Part shown: positions 10,005 through 21,396 of the stretch, one piece after another
Layout of the letters: the number at the start of each line of letters is the position of its first letter
Numbering within the stretch: the stretch's first letter is position 1
Assembly: GCA_037355855.1 (NCBI GenBank)
Contig: CM074759.1
Coordinates: 7,502,001-7,566,000 of the forward strand
Direction: 5' to 3'
Length of the DNA: 64,000 bases
Origin: Pseudo-nitzschia pungens
Lineage: Eukaryota > Bacillariophyta > Bacillariophyceae > Bacillariales > Bacillariaceae
Notes under the pieces: model-generated
Told to the model about the DNA's origin: nothing
The model's input: the letters and a program-made list of their open reading frames with translations, nothing else
Database searches by the model: none
Program-made: the position numbers and the translations under genes

Positions 10005-13000
10005 ATGAAGTCTCCTGATGACGAGATCGACATCTCCGAACGAGAACTCAAAGAGTACAGAAGAAAGTACCGGAAAACCTTCAAAAAGAAAGGATTCCCA
10101 CAACTGAATGGCCGATACCATCCACTCGGGACCCCGCATCATCAACAGGTTTGCGGACGTCTGTGTGGAGGTATTGGACCACAAGGGAAGGGGACGGATG
10201 CTCCGGGGCCTACTAGACTCTGGCTTGCTCCAAATCCATCATACTAAGGCAATTTGTCGACCGAAGTCAACTAACGAACCGAGACCGAAGATCTGTCACC
10301 TACAACACGTACTGGAGGCAAGTTCAGAACCAAGTCTGCGGCTTCAGTGGGACTAAGGCTGATAGAATTTTCAAACTCTAAGACCATCAAATGGACCTTC
10401 CAAGTGGATGAGTATCATCACCATGAGGAAGTACCCTATGACATGATTATAGGATCCGATCTAATGGCACAACTGGGACTGGACTATAAAATACAGCTCC
10501 CGAACAATAGAATGGCAGGGTGACTCCATTCCCATGAAGGGAATGGGGGAGCTCTCGAACCCGGACAAATGTGAGGCAGTATTCTTTGCCAACACACAGA
10601 GTCCAATCCTCCAACAAGAGGAAGAAAGGCAATCTAAAATTTTGGACGCCGACTACTCCAAAGTCGATATAGACGCTATGGTCAACGACCTGGAGATCAC
10701 AGACGCGTCTAAGGAGGCCCTGAAGAAAACATTGAAGAAGTTCCCCACACTCTTTGGAGGAGGTCTGGGACTGCTCAAGAATATTGAACCGGTATCCATT
10801 GAACTCCAACCAGGGGTTAAACCGGTCAGGCAGAGGTACTATTCAGTACCCCATGCCTTTGAACAAGCACTCCGGAAGGAAATCAACAGGCTCTGTGACA
10901 TTGGAGTCCTGGAGAAACTTCCACATGATGATGACTCACCATGGGCATCACCGACGTTCTGTCAACCCAAAAAGACAGGGGACATACGAGTCCTCACGGA
11001 CTTTCGGAAGATGAATGCAGCCATTCAACGAAAGCCGTTCCCCCTACCACGCATTGGGGAAACCATCCAAAGACTACAGAAATTTAAGTCTGCTACGGCA
11101 CTGGACTTATCCCAAGGGTACTACACCATCCCCATCTGCAAAGAGAGCCAGAAAATTTGCTCCACCATTCTGCCGTGGGGAAAGTATGCCTACAAGAGAC
11201 TAGGCAATGGGAATTGCATTGTGCGCCCGGATATCTTCCAATCAGGTAATGATGAACCTACTAGGGGATCTGGACTACGTTCTTGTCTATATTGATGATA
11301 TCCTGATCATTCAGCGGGAGGGAGAATCTGAACAGGATCACCTCAACAAAATCGATACAGTCCTACAGAGACTAGATGATGCTGGCTTCAGAGCCAACCT
11401 ACGAAAATCCTTTTTCATGCAAAAAGAAGTGGAATATCCTGGGATTTCTGTTAACAACAGAGGGCATTCAGCCCCAGCCAAAGAAACTGGAGGCGATGAA
11501 GCGCCTGGAAGCCCCCAAGAACACCAAGCAACTCAAGATGTTCCTTGGAATGGTAAATTTCTACCGGGACATGTGGAAGCGCCGCTCCCACATCCTAGCC
11601 CCTCTGAACAAACTAGCAGGGAAAAAGGGCAAAATGAATTGGTACTGGGGTCCAGCAGAGCAGAAAGCTTTCATGGAGGCGAAAAGGATGCTCGCAGGAT
11701 GAAGCAAAGCTTGCATTCCCAGACTTTACGAAACCATTTCATCTCTACTCAGACGCCAGTGACAGGCAACTGGGAGCAACTGTATGCCAAGATGGCAAGC
11801 CCCTTGGTTTCTACACCCGGAAGCTGAACTCTGCGCAGCTCAACTACACGGTTGGAGAGAAAGAACTCCTGGGCATAGTAGAAGGGCTAAAAGCGTTTGA
11901 AGGAATCCTACGAGGACAAGATGTGATTATTCACACAGACCACCTAAACCTACTGTATCAGCAGATGCCGACGCAGAGAATGGTCCGGTGGAGACTCCTT
12001 ATGGAGGAGTTCCATCCAGTAGTCAAGCACGTTGCTGGCAAAGACAATGACGCAGCAGATGCACTATCCCGACTGGATATTACTGATGATCCAGCGGACA
12101 CAGTGGAATGGCTACCACCGAATAAGCCCCTCACCTACGCGGACTGAGGAAGAGCACCTCCGGCAACTCCTATTCCCACTTGGAGAAGAAGCTCCGGAAG
12201 AATTCCAGGGCAATAGTGCATTCCCACTTGCCCCGGACATGATTCAGTTCTACCAGCAAAAGGACACAGGACTCATGAGTGCTCTGGAAAAAGACAGCCG
12301 ACTGGCCACCAAAATGGTGGAAGGTTACAACCTAATCCATAAAGAAGGAAAGATTCTGATTCCCGACTAAACTCAAGGATAGAGTCATGGAATGGTACCA
12401 CAGCATGTTGGTCCATCCCGGAGAAAAGAGAATGGAACAGAGCTATACGCTCAGTCTTCACCTGGAAAGGCCTACGGAAGGACGTTCAGGACCTCTGCTA
12501 AGCACTGCCACACGTGTCAGATGTTTAAGAAGAGTGGCCGGAAGAAGTATGGACTACTACCGGAAAAAGCAGCTGAGGTCACCAAATGGCAGAGGGTCAA
12601 TGTGGACCTCTGGGGACCTGCAACTGTCCACAACAAAAACGGTAAAGACTACCAAATCCATGTCCTCACCATGGTGGACCCAGTGACCGGATGGTTTGAA
12701 CTGGCTCACCTGAAGGACTCCCCAAACTGCAGCAGAAACTCAACGATTGTTGGACAGCACCTGGCTGGCAAGGTATCCGCGCCCAAAGGAAATTGGCTTT
12801 GATGGCGGGAGTGAGTTCAAAGCAGAGTTCCAAGAGCTCTGCGAGAACATGGGGATGAAAAGAAAGCCCAGTGGAGCTTGGAACCCACAATCCAACTCGG
12901 TGTTGGAAAGGATCCATCAGGTATTAAAGGACTGTTTGTTGTCCTTCAACCTGGAGAACAGGGACCTCCACGAGAAGGACCCTTTTGAGGAATTCACCAC

Positions 13001-13397
13001 CAAGGCAGCATACGCTATCAGGAAGTGCCATCCACACAACCCTGGGGTACTCCCCAGCGCACAGTGGTGTTTGGTAAGAGACATGTTCATGCCGGTGAAC
13101 TTCCCAGTGGATTGGGAAGCAATCCAAGCAAGGAAGCAGAAAAGCATCCACAAGAGCAACATCAGGGAAAACCAGAAGAGGATCCCCCATGTCTATAAAG
13201 AAGGAGACTATGTCACCCTGGAAAGGAAGGGCATTATCCCAAAACTATCCTTCCCGCGGCAAGGACCTTACAAGGTGCTCAAGGCCCATGATAATGGAAC
13301 TGTAACTATTGAAACTGCTCCTTTTGTGACTGACCGGGTTAACATCAGGAGAGTCCATCCCTATTATTGCAGGGATAGCCCCGAACCAGAGAAGTAA
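10005..13397 (+). pseudogene. pol: pol-like region (protease, RT, RNase H, integrase), frame-disrupted
   Basis: Segments in several frames give, in order: a retropepsin-like part (LLDSG near 10207; YDMIIGSDLMAQLGLD near 10437-10484); reverse transcriptase (LTDFRKMNAAI, TALDLSQGYY, YIDD at about 11290); RNase H (YSDAS; HTDHLNL; DAADALSRLD to about 12090); integrase with an HHCC zinc region (H-M-L-V-H ... CHTCQ, 12395-12530), a DDE-type core (GFDGGSEF near 12800) and a C-terminal domain ending at 13397. The order and the YIDD box place it in Ty3/gypsy. The frame changes at about 11207, 11376, 11700, 12150 and 12740, among others, so no full polyprotein is encoded as read. Confidence 0.85.
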
Positions 13398-13421
13398 TTG
13401 TTACAGTACCATGGAGGAGCA

Positions 13422-13607
13422 TGCCGTGCACCGGAATACAGTCACGAGTCTACTCGGGACTGGATTAAGGATAAGGATAAGAACAATCGGCGAGTCGACA
13501 GAATCGCTGATTCGGGAGACTCTTAGAACTGTAGCAAATAGACTAACCAGTAGAGCTCACAATTTGCATATCACTACTTTATTCATTAGTAGACCCGGGG
13601 TATGGCA
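13422..13607 (+). repeat. 3' LTR
   Basis: 186 bp, identical to the 5' LTR, followed by ATATG, the second half of the target duplication. Confidence 0.95.
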
Positions 13608-14222
13608 ATATGTATCAAAAATAATGCCCGGTATCTCATTACCAACACTTCATTTATTGTATGCATTGTAGCACCTTTGATCTTGATGATTTTTTAGTTT
13701 GACATGCTTCACTGAATCATGGATCATTTTATCACAAGGTATCATGAAGTGGATCTGATATCCATTTGACACTCAATGGCAATTGTCTCATAAATACTTT
13801 GCTATATTTCTCTACTTATGAGTGTCTTGCATTGTATTTTGTCCACCACTATTGATCATTTTGTCTCCTGGATGGTGATATTCTACAGCATTTGTTTTCC
13901 CAAAATAAACCTGTTTTCCTCCACTCTGGGGCATAAATACTAGATAACTGGGTAGTTGAATTACAATTACAGTATCCAATGTGCACCTTTGCATAAGGAA
14001 TATATCATAATGGAATGCAATAGCTCCAGGAGACATACCAAAGGTCTTGTGCAGAGAGCAACAGGCAGCAAATTGTGCAATGGTAAACACATTTGCGTTG
14101 ATATTGCTCGTCAGCAATCTTTGTAGAACTTGAATCGACTCGTAGATAAACCGTCTTGTACTGCGTACTGAAAAAATAGGGGAAAGCCCTAACAATAATA
14201 ATACATAAAGTCCTGGCAAATC

Positions 14223-14340
14223 GTGAGTCTACAGTGGACACTGTTCAGGTCTTATTGCATACACTTAGTTACTACAAGGTACTTCCCTAGAGGTACATCA
14301 GAATCGATCGAAAGGGGAGGGCATGATAGGTGTTTAATTT
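14223..14340. repeat. dispersed repeat, copy A
   Basis: Diverged copy of the segment at 59485-59616. Shared words in the same order are GTGAGTCTAC, TTGCATACACT, ACAAG-TACT-C-CTAGAGGTAC, ATCGATC and GGGAGGGC-TGAT. Probably an old transposon-derived fragment; no coding content. Confidence 0.6.
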
Positions 14341-14802
14341 AGAGTGGAAGATAAAGAGTGAATATATCGTGGCAGGAGCTGAGCGCAGCTCAGCTCTGTA
14401 TCGTATCGTGACAGCGTTCCGATAACTCGTACAATAACAGAGCTCTGTAGCTCTGGTACTGTATTCTACGGGTAGCGTATCGGAGTATCGTAGCATATCT
14501 CCGATTAGATCGAATCGTGTGCTAGCTCACTTATGCTAGCCCGTTGGGTAACTGTCTGGGCCGGGTATCCGGTCATGGTACATATTATACACCAATGACC
14601 CGACCCCGGCGGTAGCATAGTATCTTAGCATGGTATCATGGTAGGTTAGCATCTTTCAATATCTCGTAGCCTTAGCAACCCTAACCCTGTAGCATCTAGC
14701 TACACCATAACAGGTGCTTTACTCGGGGTACGTACGATTGGTACAAATCGTATGCGACGGCCCTAGTAACTTCTGCTAGCATCCATACTAAACAGGATAG
14801 GT

Positions 14803-14866
14803 CTGTTGCTAAGCCTGTTACTAAGCCTGTTGCTAAGCCTGTTGCTAAGCCTGTTGCTAAGCCTGT
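14803..14866. repeat. 12-bp tandem repeat
   Basis: About five head-to-tail copies of CTGTTGCTAAGC, one with TTACT instead of TTGCT. Confidence 0.8.
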
Positions 14867-15635
14867 ATGCTACCAATTAGCACACAGCTCAGCACTCAGC
14901 TCAGCACCTGTTAGTCAGCTACTGGGTGCTGCTGCCTGTAGCCCCAGTACACTCTCCTACACAGGAGCCTTTAGCACAGTCCATAGCACCATGAATATCT
15001 TCATACATTGTCAATCAAATCAGTGGCTTGTTGCAAATCTTGAGGGGGATTTGCAAGGAGTTTTCAGAGCTCATTGCAGACTTGATGGTATCATGCACAC
15101 ATTCCAATACAGCATTGGCTTGTGGATTCTTCACTCTGGTGACAACAGGTCTGACACCAAGATTTAACAAGGTGAGATTGACAATTAAATTTTGAAATAT
15201 TCAGTGCCTTGATCAGAGATACCGGTACAGTGTTCCTGAAATGCAACTTACGTTGCAAATATTATTGATAGTACAACCACATACGGGATTCCACGTGGGA
15301 TTTGATACACTAGTTGACACCATATTATTTTAGAGGTGCTCGGACCATTTTTTGTGGTCTGAGAGTAAAGTACTGGTTGCAATGCCGTATATAGAAATAT
15401 GGTAGAAACAATGGAATTTTACTCCCGTATTTTAACACGGGGTGCACAACTCTTGCAACAAAAACGAGAGGCTCTTAACTCCCAAACCAACTCCGGCCGA
15501 CAGAGGTGCTGCCCATTTCCTTTTGCTCACAAAATTCATCACTGAATACACAGCAATTGGTCCATTTAATTACAGTAACAACAAAAAAAGAGAAAAAAGA
15601 GAAGAGAGAAAAAAGAAACAAACAAAACAACAAGT

Positions 15636-17987
15636 ATGCCTCGACAATTGAGTACCAACCGGGCAGCTGTACGAGCTCGTGAGCGTCGTCGTCGGCAACG
15701 GGAAGCTGAAGCAGCAGAAAACGCTAGGAATTTCGCAATTGCCTTTGGTAACATGGGGACGCACTTGCTTCCTCCAGAAGATCAAGAGCGCCTTGCTAAT
15801 AATCCTGACCCTCCTGATGTTGCTCGGGCAATCGCTGAACAGGAACGGCAACGCCGAGCTGCTGCTGCTGCTGCTGCTGCTGCTGCGCCGGCCCCTGCTG
15901 CTGCGCCGGCCCCCGGCGGCGCTGCTCCCCCCCCTGCTGCTGCGCCGGCCCCCGGCGGCGCTGCTCCCCCCCCTGCTGCTGCGCCGGCCCCCGGCGGCGC
16001 TGCTCCCCCCCCTGCTGGTAGAGGGCCAACTGGGCTCCCAATCTACAAAGTACCAGCAGGCCCTCCCCCAGCACTTCCAAATGATGTCCATGCGCCAACC
16101 CAAGTCTACAAATACCACAAGATCTTGCTTCAGTTTATGAATTACGTGACTGGAGAGCCATACGAAAGCGATTCGATTATTCCATTAGAACAACTGAATA
16201 CAGTAAGACCACACCATCTCTTCCATTGGATGTGCTTGAAGGTGTATGGCAAGGAGAATCCTAATAAAAACGACACCCTGAAAATGAGATCAACTACAGT
16301 ATGTTACTGGAAGAAGGCTATTTCGTATTTCTTTGAGACAGAGATGTGCTGGTGCGAGCAAACACAGAAAGGGAACCCCACAAGATCCACTAAGATCAAC
16401 AGGCTCATCATGGCTATTGGTCACAAGGAGTGTAAAGGCAATGGGAAGAAGTCAAGTGCAGATCGTGGCTTCACCAAGGGAGAGTACTTCCAGATACTGG
16501 ATATGTTGAAAGGGCATAGTATTAATCATCTAAGGCACCAAGCAATGGTGAAATTCCAGCTCCATATGATAGCAAGGGGGGATGACTGTTGCCATGTCAA
16601 AAAGAAATGCCTGGAACAGAACTTGATGTACCCTGAGTACCTAACAGCACAAATGAGATGGTCCAAGAACGTTAAGGAAGAGAAGCATGCGCCAAAGCAG
16701 TGCCTGCTTGGATCGATGGACACCCGATTCTGTGTATTGCTGTCCCTTGCAATCTTCCTGGAAGTGTGGCTCACTGAAGGTGGAGGATCAATCAGTCAAT
16801 GGTTGTTTGCAGATGGTACCACTACTGGCGCTGATCCCGAGGATGTACAGGATAAGGAAGCAAATGAAACTAAGAGTACCTATCAGCAGGTGATATCAGG
16901 AGCAGTCCACAGTGATTTCTTTTGCCCTGAAGGTGATATGGCGCTGGGGACTCACTCACTGAAAAAGATGGGCGCCACTTTGGCAAGGGTCTGTGGCGCG
17001 CATCGAGATGATGTAGACTATCGGGCCCGATGGAGAACAAAAGCAATGCAGGACAGGTACACTGATATTCAGCTTGACTGGCCTGATGTTAATGCAGCAA
17101 GCAGACTTTGCCAGAAAGGTGTCTGTCTGTACAAGGCGAAAGATGACAGCGCGCTTACAGACGAGTGGCTTGCGTCGACAATAGCGCCTGGTATTAGATC
17201 AGCATTTGGTAATGGCGTTGCCACCATCCTTTCAAAGCCCTTGATGTGGGCTTGTTTCGATGCGCACGCTGTAGAAATGGTTCCCCCAGTCCTTAGGGGG
17301 AAGATTGTTCTTGCTTATGAGGAGTTGGATGGACACTTAGAGGAGGAGAACCCGATCCAAAGAGTGGAAGTGATCCCCACAAACAACAATGGCGTTGTTA
17401 GCTTAGACGAGATCCCTGCAGACAAGGCAGAGATAGCTCTTGGGGCTTCCCTTGGGGGATTGCAGTGGAGGAACGCCATATATGCAAAGTTGTCCACTGT
17501 TCAGACCAATACTGCTGAGATCCGGAACCATTATCTTACAGAGGTTGCTGAACTGAAGAGAATGATTCGAACGCTGACGTCGGCCGTCCGGGGTCTTGCT
17601 GCTGCTCCAGCGCATCGAAGAACAGCAAGGAATTCAATAGTTCCTGCTGATCCAATCCCCCAGGGAATTGCTCCTTCTCGCCGGCCTGCAACTCTGCATC
17701 CCCATCCGCGGACGCTGCAAGCCATGTGGGATGAGTATGTGAATGGGATTGGAGGAAGGAAGCCTGCAAGAGAGTTCAATCGGAGGGAGAGGGGTCGCGA
17801 GAAGTACAAGTACTCCAGAAGAAAGATTATCTGGGGATGTATTGAGCGCTTAACAAGAAGAGGGAACGATCTTAACACAGCGATTAGAAGGATCGAAAGC
17901 CACTATGGGAACCTGTCAATGACGCAGCTGATTAATGCCATGAGACGCGACGAGCGCAATGGAGGAGCTTCCTCGCTTCGAAATTAG
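15636..17987 (+). CDS. Crypton-type tyrosine recombinase with GCR1_C-like tail
   Basis: An uninterrupted 783-aa protein. After a basic N-terminus and a polyalanine/AAAPAPGGAAPPP repeat (about 75-126), a tyrosine-recombinase domain spans roughly 160-490. Its catalytic pattern is R314, H440-x-x-K443 (HSLKKMGATLA), a W466 region and Y475 (QDRYTD), as in Cryptons, where the HxxR position may carry lysine. The C-terminus (about 700-770: MWDEYVNG-GGRKP, YSRRKIIWGCIERL) resembles the GCR1_C DNA-binding domain fused to recombinases in fungal and stramenopile Cryptons. Cryptons move as circular DNA by site-specific recombination and lack reverse transcriptase and terminal inverted repeats, so the element ends cannot be seen here. 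The frame is intact, unlike the neighbouring retrotransposon. Confidence 0.85.
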   Translation: MPRQLSTNRAAVRARERRRRQREAEAAENARNFAIAFGNMGTHLLPPEDQERLANNPDPPDVARAIAEQERQRRAAAAAAAAAAPAPAAAPAPGGAAPPPAAAPAPGGAAPPPAAAPAPGGAAPPPAGRGPTGLPIYKVPAGPPPALPNDVHAPTQVYKYHKILLQFMNYVTGEPYESDSIIPLEQLNTVRPHHLFHWMCLKVYGKENPNKNDTLKMRSTTVCYWKKAISYFFETEMCWCEQTQKGNPTRSTKINRLIMAIGHKECKGNGKKSSADRGFTKGEYFQILDMLKGHSINHLRHQAMVKFQLHMIARGDDCCHVKKKCLEQNLMYPEYLTAQMRWSKNVKEEKHAPKQCLLGSMDTRFCVLLSLAIFLEVWLTEGGGSISQWLFADGTTTGADPEDVQDKEANETKSTYQQVISGAVHSDFFCPEGDMALGTHSLKKMGATLARVCGAHRDDVDYRARWRTKAMQDRYTDIQLDWPDVNAASRLCQKGVCLYKAKDDSALTDEWLASTIAPGIRSAFGNGVATILSKPLMWACFDAHAVEMVPPVLRGKIVLAYEELDGHLEEENPIQRVEVIPTNNNGVVSLDEIPADKAEIALGASLGGLQWRNAIYAKLSTVQTNTAEIRNHYLTEVAELKRMIRTLTSAVRGLAAAPAHRRTARNSIVPADPIPQGIAPSRRPATLHPHPRTLQAMWDEYVNGIGGRKPAREFNRRERGREKYKYSRRKIIWGCIERLTRRGNDLNTAIRRIESHYGNLSMTQLINAMRRDERNGGASSLRN
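15897..16013 (+). repeat. 39-bp GC-rich minisatellite inside the Crypton gene
   Basis: Three near-identical 39-bp units encode repeats of AAAPAPGGAAPPP, preceded by a run of GCT codons giving polyalanine. All are in frame, so copy changes would preserve the protein. Confidence 0.85.
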
Positions 17988-18544
17988 TGACTTGTTGTTG
18001 GTGATACAGCAGCTGTTGGACAGGGGAAGTACCCCTGTTGTTGCTGCTATCAGCTGTTTTCAATTTCAAGTTTATTGTTGTCCCTTTGTTTGCTGTCCAC
18101 CAGGGGATGAATCGATTCGGTCGATCGATTTTTCGGATCAATTTTTGTCGCCTCCGCCATTACTTGTTGATTGTTGTGTAGTGTAATACACCTGTAGTAG
18201 AAAATGTGTACATGGGCACCTTGCAGTCACCTTCATTGCTTTCAAGAGAGAATGGTTGGGGTAGTGTAGTATTGTCATGTGATGTGATCGACCCATCATT
18301 GTCTGCGACTGCGGCGAGAACCCATGTCAATGATGTGTTTTTTGTTTTGATTTCCACTTGTATTTTTTTTTTAGATGAAATCGAACGGTCTTCGTGGATT
18401 TTTTTGGCTCCTCACCTGCTGACTTAGAGCGCTGCTGGTGCGCGCAGCGCACCAATGTTATGCGTTACATTGTACGTGTGTTTTGTACTGGTATTTATAG
18501 TTGCATTTAATTTATATATCACCACAGTGGCTTGTTGGCGAATG

Positions 18545-18913
18545 AGTGATTCCCGAAAACATTTTTTGCATTTAATAACGGTTTGACATGTTTGGCATTT
18601 ATTAACGTCTTTTTCTTAGCGCACTCAACACATGGCAATTTAACGGTCGACGCCGGTTGCTTCCCATTTTGTACAATTTGGAATTTGGAATCCCATATGA
18701 AAAAATTAAAAAGTCATAGTAAAAAATAAAAAAGTCATTAGCCGAACCTCCATCGTAAAAAAAGGTACGGTACAGTACATATGTTCCGAATTTGATCGTG
18801 AAAGTCTTGAGACACATGTTCCGTTGAAGCGTGGGATGACTGACATCCCTCTAGTAGATGACTAAAATTTCGATGTTATTAAATAATGCAAAAAATGTTT
18901 TCGGGAATCTCTC
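18545..18913. mobile_element. MITE-like element 1
   Basis: 369 bp. Both ends share terminal inverted repeats of about 35 nt (left GAGTGATTCCCGAAAACATT, right complement GAGAGATTCCCGAAAACATT, followed by TTTTGCATTA). Each end is flanked by AAT (18542-18544 and 18914-18916), a candidate 3-bp target duplication. It has no transposase frame and so is non-autonomous. It shares the terminal GATTCCCGAAA word with element 2. Confidence 0.75.
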
Positions 18914-18931
18914 AATGATAACACACAGTAA

Positions 18932-18942
18932 GTAAGGTTTAC
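18932..18942. promoter_or_regulatory. candidate promoter motif GTAAGGTTTAC
   Basis: Reverse complement of the recurrent 11-mer, 268 bp before the start of the SGNH-like gene and directly followed by CGTACGTAC. Confidence 0.4.
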
Positions 18943-19035
18943 CGTACGTACTTGATCCGTACAGAAATGAAAAATTCAAAAAACGATGACCGAACGATGC
19001 CAATAAATCAGGAATACAGCAAGGTAAATTACCTG

Positions 19036-19146
19036 AACACTGTAAGGTTATTCCTGATTCTCGAGTCTTTTGAGATGTCTTTTTCTGGGAATTACCTTTT
19101 AAAACACTGTAAGGTTATTCCTGATTCTCGAGTCTTGAGATGTCTT
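19036..19146. repeat. direct repeat pair, 67-bp spacing
   Basis: A segment of about 45 bp beginning AACACTGTAAGGTTATTCCT recurs 67 bp downstream with only a 3-bp indel. It lies in the promoter-proximal region of the gene starting at 19211. Confidence 0.8.
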
Positions 19147-19210
19147 ATTCAGGGAAGGATGGTGGTCGTCATCGGCACCTGCATACTCACTTCGGGAATG
19201 TCTAGTGAAG

Positions 19211-21046
19211 ATGTCAGCAATTGACCTTGTTACGAGGTCAAAAAAATTTCCGATCATCTTCATACTAGTATTGATTTCCCGTTTTTCGTTCGATTACATT
19301 GCATTGCGCGGAGTGAAGCAGTACGAAGTAGCGCACCTGGCTTTTCGAAAAGATTTGGATGAACAACATGGAATCGCGAGCAACACCGAGCCCACGGGTC
19401 TTCACAACTCCAATATAAGTGGGGTTGAATTCGACGATGTTGACGGAGAAGAGCGAGAAAGTTTTCAGAGAGAAAGTGGCAAAGTCAAATACAACAAGGA
19501 TGATGTTGTCGGGACCCCAGAAAATGTGTTTCACTTTTGCAGAAATTCTCAAGTATCGGTTACCAGGAAGGAGTTCCAGCCGTCGGAGCGGACCATGAAC
19601 GAACGCAATGTATCTCTCTCGCTATTATACCAGTGCTCGGGAGGCCCTTACGAAGAATTCGCGAAGCACCTTCATCGATTTGCAGAGAGTTGTCCGACAA
19701 CCTACAACAACGCCACGTTTCGGTGGAAGCGTACGGAAGAAGATACTTGTTCGGCATACGTACCTTCATTCGCTTTGGCACCAAAATCGAATCAGTCGTT
19801 GCATCATTACTTATGGGGTAAACGAGAATTTCCTCTCGTTGACAACACTACCGTACTAGCCATTGGAAATTCACACTTGCGTCAAATCTCGAAGACCCTG
19901 GCCTGTCAATATGCCCACAAGTTGACGAACGTTCATATTCTTCCCGCAATTGGAGAATCCACAACGGCCAACAACATCGGTCACGATCGAAAGAGAAACA
20001 ACAACAACAACAACAGTGCCAGTGTCGAAAGTTTTGTTCTAGAATTTTCTAACCACGCTCGATGGATATCCATCACGAATCAAGTCCTGTTCTATAGTAA
20101 AGAATGGAAAGAATTGATCGAAGATTTCTATTTGAAAACTCTGGAACCACTACCCGTACTGCCATATCGAACTTCAGGACAATCTAAACAACGGCAGTTT
20201 CGAAGCTTATCAGTGGAAGATATGGATGCAATTGTTCTTGGTAAATTTACAACCTACGAACAGGCGAAGGGTACTAATTTTGAACGCACTATGGGTAACG
20301 AAGAGGAATCTTACTACAACTTTTCCCGTCGAGACTATCGCCGGCGGAGAGATGGATTGGCAAATTCCGCGACAAGGCGTCAAAGAGGACTCAAAAGGAG
20401 GAAGACGAAACGAATAAAGAACGTAAATGGTCACAATTCAAGCGAGTCATCAAAGGAATACGATGCGGAAAGTATTTTCCCCGTAGCAGCTGAAGGTGAC
20501 GTTCATAGCCTGAAAACAAACCGCAAAACAAGAACCGTGAGTTTTGCGACAATCCCGCCTCCCGACATAGTAGATGTCGCTAGGACATACAGTGGGCCCA
20601 TCATTTCGTTGAGCATGTTTTCCAAAAGTGACAAAGCTCGTGTCCGCTCAAGCTACGGTGTTTACCGAGAACAATGCTTGCACGCACGTCGCAAGCAGCA
20701 AGAGAGAAACAACCCACGCGTTATTCAGAGCACAATTCACAGCACCAATAAGTATGGCAACGATGCCGGCGAGAAACCAATAAACACAAATCTGTATCTG
20801 ATCAATGGCCGAAGGTATATAGAAGAAATGGGTATTGAATGTGGTACTGATGACAAAAGCACCATGGGCACTTGTCACGAGTCCCCGAAAAATGCAGAGC
20901 TAGAAATCACTACCACAAATAAAAAGCATCGAGATCCCTCAGATATGCATCGATGCGCTGGGTTAGGAGGAGGGCATGCTGACCTTGTGTCATGGGATGT
21001 TATTGAAGGACTATACGCTACGACTGTGAGGTCATCTATGAATTGA
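19211..21046 (+). CDS. type II membrane protein with SGNH/TBL-like motifs
   Basis: Single exon, 611 aa. Start at ATG 19211; the frame also opens two codons earlier at a GTG. A short basic N-terminus is followed by one hydrophobic segment (FPIIFILVLISRFSFDYIAL, about 13-32), as in type II Golgi enzymes, with many NxS/T sites in the C-terminal part. GNSH (219-222) matches the SGNH block I serine position, and D578-M-H580 near the C-terminus matches the D-x-x-H dyad of the SGNH/PC-esterase (PMR5/TBL) superfamily. Such proteins acylate or deacylate polysaccharides. That role here is an inference from two motifs. The middle (about 370-460) is basic and low in complexity and has no counterpart I recognise. 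The promoter holds the 11-mer and a direct repeat. Confidence 0.65.
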   Translation: MSAIDLVTRSKKFPIIFILVLISRFSFDYIALRGVKQYEVAHLAFRKDLDEQHGIASNTEPTGLHNSNISGVEFDDVDGEERESFQRESGKVKYNKDDVVGTPENVFHFCRNSQVSVTRKEFQPSERTMNERNVSLSLLYQCSGGPYEEFAKHLHRFAESCPTTYNNATFRWKRTEEDTCSAYVPSFALAPKSNQSLHHYLWGKREFPLVDNTTVLAIGNSHLRQISKTLACQYAHKLTNVHILPAIGESTTANNIGHDRKRNNNNNNSASVESFVLEFSNHARWISITNQVLFYSKEWKELIEDFYLKTLEPLPVLPYRTSGQSKQRQFRSLSVEDMDAIVLGKFTTYEQAKGTNFERTMGNEEESYYNFSRRDYRRRRDGLANSATRRQRGLKRRKTKRIKNVNGHNSSESSKEYDAESIFPVAAEGDVHSLKTNRKTRTVSFATIPPPDIVDVARTYSGPIISLSMFSKSDKARVRSSYGVYREQCLHARRKQQERNNPRVIQSTIHSTNKYGNDAGEKPINTNLYLINGRRYIEEMGIECGTDDKSTMGTCHESPKNAELEITTTNKKHRDPSDMHRCAGLGGGHADLVSWDVIEGLYATTVRSSMN

Positions 21047-21396
21047 ATCGCAACTGTTGCATGAACCATTCGCAATTTCCATTTAAAATTTTCATATATG
21101 CAGGAGGGACCTCAAAATAAAGGTCCATGCACATCAATGATTTCTACATTCTTTGGCCAACGCAGCACTTTCGGAGTGATTCATTCAATCCGTATCACAT
21201 CAGGTCAAACGACAGCCCATCGGTAGATTGCTTGTTTACGGTACTATCAAGTATTAAACGATGATTTTCAACAATTATGGAAAAGATGTATAAGAAAAGA
21301 TTGGACTAATTGATAAGATTATTCTTAGCAAGAAAAAAAAGCATGCAGCTGTAGCCACCGACATGACTGTGACTTCGAGAGAACATGAGCAAAACG
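21047..21396. other. spacer between SGNH-like gene and tRNA
   Basis: 3' flank with no coding signal seen. Confidence 0.5.

Larger units (their letters stand above)
7751..13607 (+). mobile_element. Ty3/gypsy LTR retrotransposon
   Basis: A complete element of 5857 bp. Direct LTRs (7751-7936 and 13422-13607) begin TG and end CA, and a 5-bp target duplication ATATG lies at 7746-7750 and 13608-13612. Internal order is gag, protease, reverse transcriptase, RNase H, integrase, which is the Ty3/gypsy order. A purine-rich GGAGGAGC stretch precedes the 3' LTR as candidate polypurine tract. The two LTRs are identical over all 186 bp, which implies a recent insertion, yet the internal region changes reading frame at least eight times. 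The site just after the 5' LTR starts with the palindrome TGATTTTAAAATCA, not the usual TGG of a tRNA primer site. Confidence 0.95.
13613..15635. other. intergenic, repeat-rich, no gene
   Basis: No coding region supported. Contains part of a dispersed repeat (14223-14340), a stretch rich in GAGCTC/AGCTCAG/GTATCG words (14350-14660), a 12-bp tandem array (14803-14866) and the 5' flank of the Crypton gene. Confidence 0.5.

Noticed and set aside
14380..14700. Possible telomere-like or structured RNA stretch (AGCTC-, GTATCG- and CCCTAA-containing)
   Set aside because: Only a single CCCTAA-like word and no consistent fold or repeat period could be seen.
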